From Mycolicibacterium sphagni (GTDB taxonomy: Bacteria > Actinomycetota > Actinomycetes > Mycobacteriales > Mycobacteriaceae): a stretch of DNA of 64,000 nucleotides. The number at the start of each line of letters is the position of its first letter. The stretch's first letter is position 1. Below, in pieces: positions 48,618-58,903 of this stretch. The notes below the pieces were generated by a model. It did not search any database and was not told where the DNA came from. It saw only the letters and a program-made list of their open reading frames with translations. The stretch spans positions 62,001 to 126,000 of the forward strand of contig NZ_NOZR01000011.1 of the NCBI RefSeq assembly GCF_002250655.1, given 5' to 3'. The position numbers and the translations under genes were made by a program.

Positions 48618-50747
48618 TCAGTTGTTCGTGATGGGCGCCGGCGGCAGCGGTTTCCGGACCGGCTCGAGCGGGTACGGAGCACGCTGCGGCGGCGATGGCG
48701 GCGGGTACTTCGTCCAGGTCGGCCTCGGCCCGCGCTGACGGTTTCTCACCCAGGCGTTATACCGCTTCAGGTAGTTGTTGTAGTTCTGCGTGTTGAGCTT
48801 CTTGATGTAGTTGAACCGGTTGACGTAATTGGCGTAGTTGGCCTTGTACTGGCGGTCGACGTAGTCAACCTGGGCTTGCCAATTTTTGAGCGCAATATCG
48901 TTGGCTCGCTCGATCGACGCCACCTGCTCGAGGTAGGCGCGCATCGTGTCGTCGGTGACTGGGTCACCGGCCGCAGCCGCCGCAGCTCGCACGCTCGCGG
49001 CCGCAACGATCTGCGCGGTGGTGGTGTCGCCATCAGTCGCCGGGACGGTGCCGTCGTCGCCACCTCTGCCTCGCAGGCCGAATAGTCCACCGCCACCACC
49101 TGATTGACCAATTCCCGCGATCGCGGTCCCGGTGCCGAACGCGTCGGCATCGCCGCCACGGCCACCACGACCGCCGACCGCTGTCAGCAAACCACCGCCA
49201 CCGAGTCCGCCATCGCCGCCCTGGGCATTCCCGTTGCTATAGGCGACCGCGACGCCACCGCTGGCGCCGTCGCCACCCAAACCAATCAGCACGCGGCCGC
49301 CGTCACCTCCGGAGCCGCCCTGGGCATCGCCGTCGTCGGAGTAGCCATCGGCGCCCAGGCCGCCCCTGCCACCCGCGCCGAACGCCGCATCGCCGCCGGC
49401 TCCGCCATACCCGCCGAGAGCGCCGGCCGCGTTGTATGCCGAACCGTCGCCGCCCTCGCCGCCGTGCCCGCCGAGGCCGAAGGCAGTGCTGCCACCCCGA
49501 CCACCGTCGCCGCCGGCGGCGACATCGTCTGGATCGGCACTCTCGGCTTCGGCGACCCCGCCGGTGCCACCGCTGCCGGCCTGGCCGAACACGTTGGCCC
49601 CGCCGCTGCCACCACTGCCGCCGAGTGCGGTTCCGGCGTCCGCGACGGCCATCCCGCCGTCGCCGCCACGGGAACTAATGCCAAACACTCCGTTGCCCGC
49701 GGCACCGCCGTTGCCGCCGGCCGCTGTGCCATCGGCCGAGTAGGCAGTACCGCCGGCGCCGCCATCTCCGGTGATGCCCAGCAGACCACTGTTGCCGCCA
49801 TTACCGCCGTCGCCGGCGATGGCATCACCTGTCGGGCCGTTGATATCCCAGCCGCCCGCGCCGCCGGCACCGCCGTTACCCGCCAGCAGGCCGCCGTTGC
49901 CGCCGTTGCCGCCTCGGGTCGCCGCGCTGACCAGGGTTCCGTCTTGCGCGTAGACGGCATCCGCGCCCGCGCCGCCGGTTCCGCCGGTTCCAAACCAGCC
50001 CGCCGCGCCACCGTTGCCGCCGTTGAAGCCGTTGCCGCCGTTGCCGAAGATTCCGCTCTTACCGCCGTTGCAGACGGCGCCGCCCGTGCAGGTGCCGGCC
50101 GTCCAGGAGTAACCGTTGCCGATGATCAGCCCGCCGTTGGGATGAGCGGCCGTGCCATTGCCGAAGAAGAGGCTGACGATCGACTCGAATCCGGCCAGCG
50201 CACCCACCGCGGCGGAGCGCGGTGTGGTGGTCACTGCCGTGGTGGCTGAAGTGACCTGCACATCGGCGACAGCCGTTGCCGGCTTGGCCGATGAGGCGGC
50301 TGAGTCCGCGGCCGTGGCGGGGACGCTCGCCGTCCGCTTGGCGGCGCCGGTGCTCGAATCACGGCGCGTTGGAACGGTCTTCGGCGCCGATGCCGACGCC
50401 GACGCCGAGCCGGTTACCGATGTGGCGGTGTCCGTGCCGGAGCCGCGTGCGGAGGAGGCCGTCGTCGACGGCTTCGGCGACGACTTCGATGGGCCGGCCG
50501 TGGACGAATCCGATTTCGACGTGCTGCTCGTTTTGCCGCTCGAACCGGTGGTGTCGGCAGATGCGACCGCCGGAGTCGAGGCGATCGCCAGGCCTAGACC
50601 GAGTGCCACTGCGGACGCTCCGGCCCAGCAAATCAGGTTTGAATAGCTACCTTCACCATGGTTCACGATGGAACGAATACTGGACCGAACGAGGCCATCG
50701 GAAAGCTCTTGAAGGTCGGTATTCTTTGCCGCAGCAAGCAGATTCAT
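48618..50747 (-). CDS. Secreted PGRS-type glycine-rich protein without PE domain
   Basis: 709 aa. An extended N-terminal signal region (hydrophobic core ~42-62, cut near VASA-DT at ~65) is followed by a Ser/Thr/Ala/Lys linker (~65-190), then ~370 residues of GGxGG repeats of the PGRS kind (GNGGNGFNGGNGGAAG and many more), and a C-terminal ~130-aa domain rich in Asn and Tyr (ANYANYVNRFNYIKKLN, YNNYLKRYNAWVRN) ending in a Pro-rich tail. There is no PE domain, so export should be by Sec, not ESX-5. ATG at 50747 has GGGGAG six bases before it. Probably a surface or matrix protein; role unknown. Confidence 0.82.
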   Translation of the reverse strand: MNLLAAAKNTDLQELSDGLVRSSIRSIVNHGEGSYSNLICWAGASAVALGLGLAIASTPAVASADTTGSSGKTSSTSKSDSSTAGPSKSSPKPSTTASSARGSGTDTATSVTGSASASASAPKTVPTRRDSSTGAAKRTASVPATAADSAASSAKPATAVADVQVTSATTAVTTTPRSAAVGALAGFESIVSLFFGNGTAAHPNGGLIIGNGYSWTAGTCTGGAVCNGGKSGIFGNGGNGFNGGNGGAAGWFGTGGTGGAGADAVYAQDGTLVSAATRGGNGGNGGLLAGNGGAGGAGGWDINGPTGDAIAGDGGNGGNSGLLGITGDGGAGGTAYSADGTAAGGNGGAAGNGVFGISSRGGDGGMAVADAGTALGGSGGSGGANVFGQAGSGGTGGVAEAESADPDDVAAGGDGGRGGSTAFGLGGHGGEGGDGSAYNAAGALGGYGGAGGDAAFGAGGRGGLGADGYSDDGDAQGGSGGDGGRVLIGLGGDGASGGVAVAYSNGNAQGGDGGLGGGGLLTAVGGRGGRGGDADAFGTGTAIAGIGQSGGGGGLFGLRGRGGDDGTVPATDGDTTTAQIVAAASVRAAAAAAGDPVTDDTMRAYLEQVASIERANDIALKNWQAQVDYVDRQYKANYANYVNRFNYIKKLNTQNYNNYLKRYNAWVRNRQRGPRPTWTKYPPPSPPQRAPYPLEPVRKPLPPAPITNN

Positions 50748-50952
50748 ATGTTCTCCCCCCGGAACAACCGTTAGCTATGTGTATTAGCTGGAACAGGGCC
50801 ACGCAAATTCCGTCCAGAGCATAGAACGAATGTGTAGTGGCGTCTAGCCAAAATGCCGATTCGCATCGAGATGCCGCCGGCCAGCCGAATTTCGTTCACC
50901 GTACCGGATTTCGTGCCCGAGACCGTCGCGGGGGTAGCGAGCGGGTAGCGGG

Positions 50953-51570
50953 CTAGGGCAGGGCGGATAGTCCCGCGTCGACCGCCAGCGCGGGGACGTC
51001 GAGCGACTTGGAGCCGAGATCGTGGCGCGCCCCGGTGACCTCGACGATCTCGACAGGCCCGGGGATCGCACGGGCCGCGTCGCGAATTTCCTCGATGCTC
51101 CCGAACGGATCAGACGTGCCGTGGGTGAACACCGTGGGCACGGTGATGGCGCCGAAGTGCTCGGTGCGCAGCCGCTCCGGCTTGCCCGGCGGATGCAGCG
51201 GATACGAGAACAGCGTCAGCAGCGCCACGAGGCCGGCGTGTTCGGCGACGACCATCGAGGTCTGCCTGCCGCCGTAGGAGTGGCCGCCGGCGACCACCGG
51301 GCCGTCGGCCAGCGTGCGGGCCAAGGTGAGGGCCTCGACGATGCCGTCGCGGTCGCCGGCCGCCGACCCCGACGGCGGTCCCTTCGGGCGGCGTTGCCGG
51401 TAGGGCAGGTTGTAGCGCACCGCCAGCCAGCCATGGGACGCCCACTCGTCGCAGATGCGGACCAGCAGCGGCGACTCCCGGCTGCCGCCGGCCCCGTGGG
51501 TCAACATCACGACGCCCGCCGGTGTGCCGTTCGGCTCGTGAGCGACCCCGGCGATGTCCTCGATGCTCAC
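50953..51570 (-). CDS. Alpha/beta hydrolase, dienelactone-hydrolase-like (Rv0421c-like)
   Basis: 205 aa. MLTHGAGGSRESPLL is the oxyanion region, VVAGGHSYGGRQTSMV the nucleophile elbow (G-H-S-Y-G), THGTSDPFGS the Asp and VTGARHDLGSK the His, so the triad is complete. KANL-type family of small hydrolases (DUF/TolA-associated) with unknown substrate. The GTG at 51570 overlaps the thiD stop (GTGA). In M. tuberculosis Rv0421c stands in the same place next to thiD and thiC. Confidence 0.85.
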   Translation of the reverse strand: MSIEDIAGVAHEPNGTPAGVVMLTHGAGGSRESPLLVRICDEWASHGWLAVRYNLPYRQRRPKGPPSGSAAGDRDGIVEALTLARTLADGPVVAGGHSYGGRQTSMVVAEHAGLVALLTLFSYPLHPPGKPERLRTEHFGAITVPTVFTHGTSDPFGSIEEIRDAARAIPGPVEIVEVTGARHDLGSKSLDVPALAVDAGLSALP

Positions 51571-52403
51571 GCCTGCAACCGGAACAGCGCCGACACCGGA
51601 CCGTGGCCACCGCCCAGCGGGTAGGCCGCCCGCAGGCATTCGGTGACCCAGGCTTTGCCGAACGCCACGGCCTCGGGCATCGAATACCCGTGCGCCAGGC
51701 CGCATGCGGTGGCCGCGGCCAGTGTGTCGCCGGCGCCGTGGTCGTGGGTGGTGTCCACCCGGGGGGCGTCGAACTCGTGGAAGTCGGTGCCGTCGTAGAG
51801 CAGGTCGGGACTGTGCGCCGAGCCCCGCAGATGGCCACCCTTCACCAGTACCCACTGCGGGCCCAGTGCGTGCAGCGCCTTGGCGGCGGCGCGCTGGGTC
51901 TGCTCGTCGACGACCTCGATTCCGACCAGCAGCCGCACCTCGTCGAGGTTGGGTGTGACCAAGCTGGCCAGCGGGAAGAGTTCGGTGCGCAACGTCTCCA
52001 GCGCCGAGGGATGCAGTAGCGGGTCGCCGTGCATGGACGCGCACACCGGGTCGACGACGAACGGGGTGGCGCCGGCCAGCCCCAGGTCACGCCAGGTGCC
52101 CGCGACGGTCTCGATGATCTGCGAGGAGGCCAGCATGCCGGTCTTGGCCGCCTGAACACCGATGTCGCCGGCTACCGCTTCGATCTGGCCGGCGATTACA
52201 TCCGTCGGGATCTCGTGAAAACCCTTGACGCCCAACGAGTTCTGCACGGTAACGGCGGTGACGGCCACCAGTGAGTGCACACCCAGTAGTGCGAAGGTCC
52301 GCATGTCGGCCTGGATGCCTGCGCCGCCACCGGAATCGGAGCCGGCGATCGTCAGGACCCGCAGCGGGGTTTGGCCGGGCGGGGTCAGGGTGAGGAAATC
52401 CAC
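51567..52403 (-). CDS. thiD: Hydroxymethylpyrimidine/phosphomethylpyrimidine kinase
   Basis: 278 aa ribokinase-fold enzyme; phosphorylates HMP and then HMP-P on the way to thiamine. Motifs: VLTIAGSDSGGGAGIQADMRTF (substrate and anion site), VTAVTVQNSLGVKGFHE, KTGMLASSQIIE, FVVDPVCASMHGDPLL, TPNLDEVRLL, VLVKGGHLRG and THDHGAGDTLAAATACGLAHG (GAGD with the catalytic Asp). The GTG at 52403, five bases after thiC, is taken as start (MDFLTLTPPG). Second gene of the riboswitch-controlled thiC operon. Confidence 0.95.
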   Translation of the reverse strand: MDFLTLTPPGQTPLRVLTIAGSDSGGGAGIQADMRTFALLGVHSLVAVTAVTVQNSLGVKGFHEIPTDVIAGQIEAVAGDIGVQAAKTGMLASSQIIETVAGTWRDLGLAGATPFVVDPVCASMHGDPLLHPSALETLRTELFPLASLVTPNLDEVRLLVGIEVVDEQTQRAAAKALHALGPQWVLVKGGHLRGSAHSPDLLYDGTDFHEFDAPRVDTTHDHGAGDTLAAATACGLAHGYSMPEAVAFGKAWVTECLRAAYPLGGGHGPVSALFRLQA

Positions 52404-52408
52404 GGCAG

Positions 52409-54072
<1,664 letters not shown>

Positions 54073-54138
54073 TGGTTGTTGTTCCGAGGCCCACAGTAAC
54101 CCACCGGCAACCCGTCGGCGCTCGAAGCGGCTGGATGA

Positions 54139-55023
54139 ATGTCAGTGCCCGCCGGCAGGCTGCCTGTTATGGCGAAGCGGGAGGTGTTCGTCGGACGTGA
54201 GGCTCTGTCGGATGGTCGATTGACCAGAAGCGAATTGGCGCGTTGGTACCGGCCGGTGTTCCGCGGCGTGTATGTGCCAAGGGATTCGCGGACGACGCTG
54301 TGGGACCGGGCGAAGGCCGCGTGGTTGGCCACCGGGCGGCAGGCGGTGATCACCGGTGTGGCGGCGTCTGGGCTATATGGCGCGAACTGGGTTGATGCCG
54401 ACACCACCATTGAGCTGATATCCCCGCGCCACGCCCGGCCGCAACCGGGTCTGGTGGTCCGGCAGGAGTCGCTGGCGTCCGACGAGATCACCACAGTGGC
54501 GGGCCTTCCCGTGGTGGTGCGCGCCCGCGCGGCCTTCGACCTCGCCAGGCATCTGGGGCGCAGCGAGGCGACTGCCCGTCTGGATGCACTGATGCGTAAC
54601 GGGGTGTTCTCCGTCGAGGATGTGCACGTCTTGGCCAAGCGGTATCCCCGCGTGCGCGGCCTGAGGCAGGTGGCCGGCGTGCTGCCCCTGGTGGATGGTG
54701 GGGCGGCCTCGCCGCGGGAGACCCGGCTGCGGCTGCTGTACATCGATGCGGGTCTCCCGCGTCCCGCAACCCAGGTCCCGGTCTTTGATGGATGGCGGGT
54801 GGTACGGCTCCTCGACCTGGGATGGGAGGGTTTTCGGGTCGGCTCGGAGTACGACGGCGACGTGCACCGCACCGACCGCCGGGCGTACGTCAAGGATCTC
54901 CGGTTGCGCGCGACAGTGGAGAACCTCGGCTGGACGGTCGATCACGTCATCAAGGAAGACCGCGATGCAGAGATCATCGAGCGTGCCACCCGAATGCTGC
55001 TCTCTCGCGGCTGGAAACCGTGA
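54139..55023 (+). CDS. DUF559/AbiEi-like protein of unknown role
   Basis: 294 aa. The N-terminal ~90 residues resemble the winged-helix domain of AbiEi-like antitoxins (LTRSELARWYRPVFRGVYVPRD, then VITGVAASGLYGANW). The C-terminal ~110 residues resemble a Vsr/DUF559 nuclease fold: Glu in SPRETRLRLLY, LLDLGW, EYDGDVHR, then DLRLRATVENLGW. Mycobacteria carry many copies of this family and their function is unknown; it may relate to defence or DNA repair. ATG 54139 or 54169 can start it. No partner toxin gene is adjacent. Confidence 0.7.
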   Translation: MSVPAGRLPVMAKREVFVGREALSDGRLTRSELARWYRPVFRGVYVPRDSRTTLWDRAKAAWLATGRQAVITGVAASGLYGANWVDADTTIELISPRHARPQPGLVVRQESLASDEITTVAGLPVVVRARAAFDLARHLGRSEATARLDALMRNGVFSVEDVHVLAKRYPRVRGLRQVAGVLPLVDGGAASPRETRLRLLYIDAGLPRPATQVPVFDGWRVVRLLDLGWEGFRVGSEYDGDVHRTDRRAYVKDLRLRATVENLGWTVDHVIKEDRDAEIIERATRMLLSRGWKP

Positions 55024-55234
55024 GCACGGACCCCTCTCGGATTGATTTTCACGTTTCGTGCCGGTGCACTCAACTCTTTCCTGCGAAAGGTGAAATTCGA
55101 CGGGGCATCGCTCGCAGTAAGTGTGGGATTAACGATTGGCCCTACATGATTTGTATAGCTAACATATGCGTTATTGCGCCGCAGGCGCCCCGTTTGCTCT
55201 TTGCTAGACGCTTGCATACGAAACGAGATTCGCC
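55024..55234. other. Intergenic region upstream of DHA2 exporter, locally AT-rich
   Basis: Just over 200 bases with no gene. The stretch 55060-55215 is clearly lower in GC than its surroundings and contains TTTGTATAGCTAACATATG near 55148-55168, which could hold a -10 type element for the exporter. No clear palindrome. Confidence 0.4.
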
Positions 55235-56986
55235 GTGACGACCGAGCTCGACCCTGCCCTGGCCGAAACCGACCGGCGTCGCCGCCGGATGGACCACGAT
55301 CACCCGCATTACAAGTGGGTGGTGCTGTCCAACACCACGCTGGGCATTCTGCTGGCGTCGATCAACGCCTCGATCGTCCTGATCTCCTTGCCGGCCATCT
55401 TCCGCGGCATCGGACTCAACCCGCTGGCCCCGGGCAATGTCAGCTACCTGCTGTGGATGCTGATGGGTTATCTGGTGGTGACCGCTGTGCTGGTGGTGCC
55501 CTTCGGTCGCCTCGGCGACATGTACGGCCGAGTCAAGATCTACAACATCGGCTTCGTTGTCTTCACGCTGTCGGCCGTTGCGCTGTCGTTCGACCCGTTC
55601 CATCTCGACGGCGGCGCGATCTGGCTCATTGCTTGGCGGGTGGTCCAGGGCGTCGGCGGCGCGATGCTGATGTCGTCGTCGTCGGCCATCCTCACCGACG
55701 CGTTCCCCGCCAACCAGCGCGGCATGGCGCTGGGGGTCAACATGGTCGCCGCGGTGGCCGGCTCGTTCCTCGGCCTCCTCATCGGTGGCGTGCTCTCCGA
55801 GATCCACTGGCAGGCGATCTTCTGGGTGGGTGTGCCGATCGGCATCCTCGGCACCATCTGGAGCGTGCGCTCACTCAAGGAACTCGGAGTGCGCAGCCCC
55901 GGCCGGGTCGACTGGGCGGGCACCGTGACGTTCGGTGTCGGCCTGACCGTCCTGCTGATCGGAATCACGTACGGCATCCAGCCTTACGGCAACTCGACGA
56001 CCGGATGGACCAGCCCGATGGTGCTGGGTTCCATCATCGGCGGCGTGCTGTTGCTGGTGCTGTTCTGTTTGATCGAGCTGCGGGTGGCGCAGCCCATGGT
56101 CGACATCCGGTTGTTCCGGTCGGCGTCGTTCGGCATGGGAAACCTCGCCGGACTGATGTCCTCGGTGGGCCGCGGCGGCCTGCAGTTCATGCTGATCATC
56201 TGGTTGCAGGGCATCTGGCTTCCGTTGCACGGCTACAGCTTTGAATCCACACCGCTGTGGGCGGGCATCTATCTGCTGCCGGCGACGTTCGGCTTCCTTG
56301 CCGCCGCGCCGATTGCCGGGTCCTTGGCCGACCGGTTCGGCGCGCGGCCGTTCACCGTGGCAGGCATGCTGCTCATGGCCGCCACATTTGTGGCGCTGCT
56401 GCTGATCCCGGTGAACTTCAACTACTGGATCTTCGCGGTGCTGGTATTCCTCAACGGCCTCGGCGGCGGCATCTTCACCGCCCCCAACACGGCGGCCATC
56501 ATGTCCAGCGTCCCGGCCGCCCAGCGCGGCGCGGCATCGGGGGTGCGGTCGACGTTCTTCAACGCCGGCAACTCACTGTCGATCGGAATCTTCTTCTCGC
56601 TCATGATCGTCGGGCTGGCACACACCCTGCCCGACGCGATGAGCCAGGGCCTGCAGGCGCAGGGTGTCTCCGCGTCGGTCGCCCATGACGTCGCCAATCT
56701 GCCGCCCGTCGGCAGCCTGTTCGCTGCGTTCCTGGGCTACAACCCGATCGCCGAACTACTGGCGCCGTTCAACGCGCTCCACCAGCCGGGCGTGAACGTC
56801 GAGGTGCTGACCGGGCAGACGTTCTTCCCCAACCTCATCACCGAGCCGTTCCACTCCGGTCTGACGGTGGTGTTCGGCGCCGCCGCGCTGATGATGGTGA
56901 TCGGTGCGATCGCGTCGCTGTTCAACCCTGGCCGCTACGCGGCCGACGCGATCATCGAGGCCGAGCAGGCGAAGGTCGAGGAGTAA
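55235..56986 (+). CDS. MFS exporter, DHA2 family (14 membrane segments)
   Basis: 583 aa. Motif A appears as GRLGDMYGRVK after segment 2, motif B/C region as WRVVQGVGGAMLMSSSSAILTDAFPANQRG, and a central two-helix insertion gives 14 segments, as in EmrB/QacA drug exporters. A C-terminal cytosolic tail of ~20 residues follows. Likely pumps out hydrophobic compounds or a metabolite with protons. Translation starts with a GTG at 55235. No TetR gene is adjacent. The 3' end overlaps the convergent small gene by 35 bp. Confidence 0.88.
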   Translation: MTTELDPALAETDRRRRRMDHDHPHYKWVVLSNTTLGILLASINASIVLISLPAIFRGIGLNPLAPGNVSYLLWMLMGYLVVTAVLVVPFGRLGDMYGRVKIYNIGFVVFTLSAVALSFDPFHLDGGAIWLIAWRVVQGVGGAMLMSSSSAILTDAFPANQRGMALGVNMVAAVAGSFLGLLIGGVLSEIHWQAIFWVGVPIGILGTIWSVRSLKELGVRSPGRVDWAGTVTFGVGLTVLLIGITYGIQPYGNSTTGWTSPMVLGSIIGGVLLLVLFCLIELRVAQPMVDIRLFRSASFGMGNLAGLMSSVGRGGLQFMLIIWLQGIWLPLHGYSFESTPLWAGIYLLPATFGFLAAAPIAGSLADRFGARPFTVAGMLLMAATFVALLLIPVNFNYWIFAVLVFLNGLGGGIFTAPNTAAIMSSVPAAQRGAASGVRSTFFNAGNSLSIGIFFSLMIVGLAHTLPDAMSQGLQAQGVSASVAHDVANLPPVGSLFAAFLGYNPIAELLAPFNALHQPGVNVEVLTGQTFFPNLITEPFHSGLTVVFGAAALMMVIGAIASLFNPGRYAADAIIEAEQAKVEE

Positions 56987-57323
56987 TCACCGGCGCGGCG
57001 GTCCCCTCGACCACCCAGCGGTGCAGCCGGCCTGCGGTCCGCCACATCGCGGCCTGCATCTCGTCGGGCCCCAATTCGTCTTGGGCACAAGCCCTGAGGC
57101 GATCGGAAACCCTGACCAGAGTGACCGGTGCCAGGCGAGCGGTGCGATCACGCGAGGCCCGTACGCTCTGTGCGACCACCTCGCGCAGTTCGATGAGGTC
57201 GCCGACGACCCGGGAACCTCCCGCGGGCCGTTCCCGCCGATAGAGCTCGATCAGCGCGTCGATACACGTCAACGCTTGATGGGCAGTGCTTTTGGGAATC
57301 AGGATGTCAGCGTCCGAACTCAC
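56952..57323 (-). CDS. Hypothetical protein, 123 aa
   Basis: Not recognised. A mostly helical, Arg-rich protein without signal or membrane segments (ALTCIDALIELYRRERPAGG, then RVVGDLIELREVVAQSVRASRD); acidic and basic residues are mixed. It starts at a GTG and has a sensible composition, and the 3' overlap with the exporter gene is short (35 bp). Likely a real gene but evidence is limited. Shares direction with the next small gene. Confidence 0.5.
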   Translation of the reverse strand: MSSDADILIPKSTAHQALTCIDALIELYRRERPAGGSRVVGDLIELREVVAQSVRASRDRTARLAPVTLVRVSDRLRACAQDELGPDEMQAAMWRTAGRLHRWVVEGTAAPVITPRPSPARPR

Positions 57324-57381
57324 GGGCTAAGCCCAGCACACCCGCGCGAACAGATCGTGACGAGTCACCGACTACCGGGGT

Positions 57382-57690
57382 TCACCAATCCGAACGGCCG
57401 ACCAGAATCAGGTCGTTCAGCGCGAAAGCTGGCACGGCGAGCGTCTCCGAGAGTGCAGCCGCGTAGGACCGGGCGATCCGTGGGCCGTCCCGCTGTTCGT
57501 CGAAATCTCCGGTCAAGTCGACGGCGACACGACATCCCAATGTGTCGCCGGCTTCGACCACGTCGACGCGGAGCACTCCCGCGGGCAGCGGCAGTCTTGT
57601 GGTCACCGCGCGCACATGCTCGATGGTTGCTGCCCAATCGACGTAAACCGACACAAACGACCCCATCCCAAACATGCTGGCGTCATTCAC
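57382..57690 (-). CDS. Hypothetical protein, 102 aa
   Basis: Not recognised. Small alpha-beta protein with VSVYVDWAATIEHVRAVTTRLP and VAVDLTGDFDEQRDGPRIARSYAAAL; no signal peptide or membrane helix. ATG start at 57690. The composition is normal for the organism. Adjacent to the other small gene (58-bp gap) and possibly in its operon. Confidence 0.5.
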   Translation of the reverse strand: MNDASMFGMGSFVSVYVDWAATIEHVRAVTTRLPLPAGVLRVDVVEAGDTLGCRVAVDLTGDFDEQRDGPRIARSYAAALSETLAVPAFALNDLILVGRSDW

Positions 57691-57880
57691 CGCCGGTCGC
57701 CACTCGAATCACCCAATGTTCACCTGCCGTTATGTCGGATCCATGCGGGTGGGCGCGACACCGGTGGTGGCATAGACGTATAGGGCGGCCTCCTTGTCCG
57801 AAGCCGATGTGTCGGCGACACCGCGCAGCCTGTCTCATCTGGGCTCCAAACCGGCGCCGCCTTCGGTAGCTTCACTGTCC

Positions 57881-58900
57881 GTGCCCGTGCTGACGAACCG
57901 CCAGATCCTGTTGCGCCAACGCCCGTCGGGCCTGGTGCAACCCAACGACACCGAACTGATCACTACGGCCGCCCCCGAGCTCGCCGAGGGTGAGGCGCTG
58001 CTGCGCACCACCTATGTCGGGCTGGACGCGGCTGTGCGCACCTGGCTCGACGATCAGCCGAGCTACCTGCCGCCGGTGCAACTCGGTGAGGTCATCCGCG
58101 CGGCGGGCATCGGCGAGGTCGTCGAATCCCGGTGTGAGGCGTTCGCCGTCGGCGACATCGTCACCACCCTCACTGGTTTTCAGGACTACGCCATCATCCG
58201 CGACGACCTTTTCAGCACGCCCATCCCGGGCGAAACCGACCAACTCGCGATCATGAGCGTGTACGGGCCCACCGGTGCCACCGCCTATTTCGGGATGACG
58301 GACATCGGCCGCCCGCAGGAAGGGCAAACAGTGGTGGTGTCGGCCGCCGCCGGCGCCACCGGCTCGGTCGCCGGCCAGATCGCCAAGATCGCCGGGGCCC
58401 GCGTCATCGGAATCGCCGGCGGCCCGGACAAGTGCCGGGCCGTCGTCGAGGACTTCGGGTTCGACGCCTGCATCGACTACAAGCGCGACGACATCCCGGC
58501 CGCACTCAAACAGCATTGCCCCAAGGGCGTCGACGTCTACTTCGACAACGTCGGCGGCCCGATCCTCAACGCGGTGTTGGGGCGGCTGGCCCCCAAAGCC
58601 AGGGTGGTGTTGTGCGGCGTCATCTCCAGCTACCTGACCGGGGAGCATCCCGGACCGGCCAACTATGTGAACCTGTTGGCCAAGACCGCCACGATGCAGG
58701 GGTTCAACGCCCTGGACATGTGGGGCCGCTTCGACGAGGCGTTCGCCAATCTGCGCCGCTGGGAATCCGAGGGCAAGTTGGTGCATCGCGAGACCGTGTT
58801 CGACGGCCTCGAGTCTTGTGTCGACGCGCTCAACGGCCTGTTCACCGGGGCCAACATCGGCAAGATGCTGGTGAAGGTCAGCGAACCCTCGCCGGTCTGA
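57881..58900 (+). CDS. Medium-chain NADP-dependent oxidoreductase (leukotriene B4 12-hydroxydehydrogenase/CurA-like)
   Basis: 339 aa, normal for the zinc-independent MDR group. NADPH motif VVVSAAAGATGSVAGQIAKIAGARVIGIAGG (AxxGxxG) around 148-180, VTTLTGFQDYAII and VDVYFDNVGGPILNAVL are typical of the alkenal/prostaglandin reductase group. Reduces conjugated carbonyl double bonds. GTG at 57881 gives VPVLTNRQILLRQRP; a longer frame reaches upstream but its extra residues look non-conserved. Overlaps nothing at 3'; xthA starts convergent 3 bp away. Confidence 0.88.
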   Translation: MPVLTNRQILLRQRPSGLVQPNDTELITTAAPELAEGEALLRTTYVGLDAAVRTWLDDQPSYLPPVQLGEVIRAAGIGEVVESRCEAFAVGDIVTTLTGFQDYAIIRDDLFSTPIPGETDQLAIMSVYGPTGATAYFGMTDIGRPQEGQTVVVSAAAGATGSVAGQIAKIAGARVIGIAGGPDKCRAVVEDFGFDACIDYKRDDIPAALKQHCPKGVDVYFDNVGGPILNAVLGRLAPKARVVLCGVISSYLTGEHPGPANYVNLLAKTATMQGFNALDMWGRFDEAFANLRRWESEGKLVHRETVFDGLESCVDALNGLFTGANIGKMLVKVSEPSPV

Positions 58901-58903
58901 GGC

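Noticed and set aside
49104-50249. 381-codon plus-strand frame opposite the PGRS gene
   Set aside because: Produced by the periodic GGC/GCC repeat; low-complexity Ala/Gly/Val product.
48618-50747. PE_PGRS protein
   Set aside because: PGRS repeats are clear but there is no PE domain at the N terminus; it has a Sec-type signal instead.
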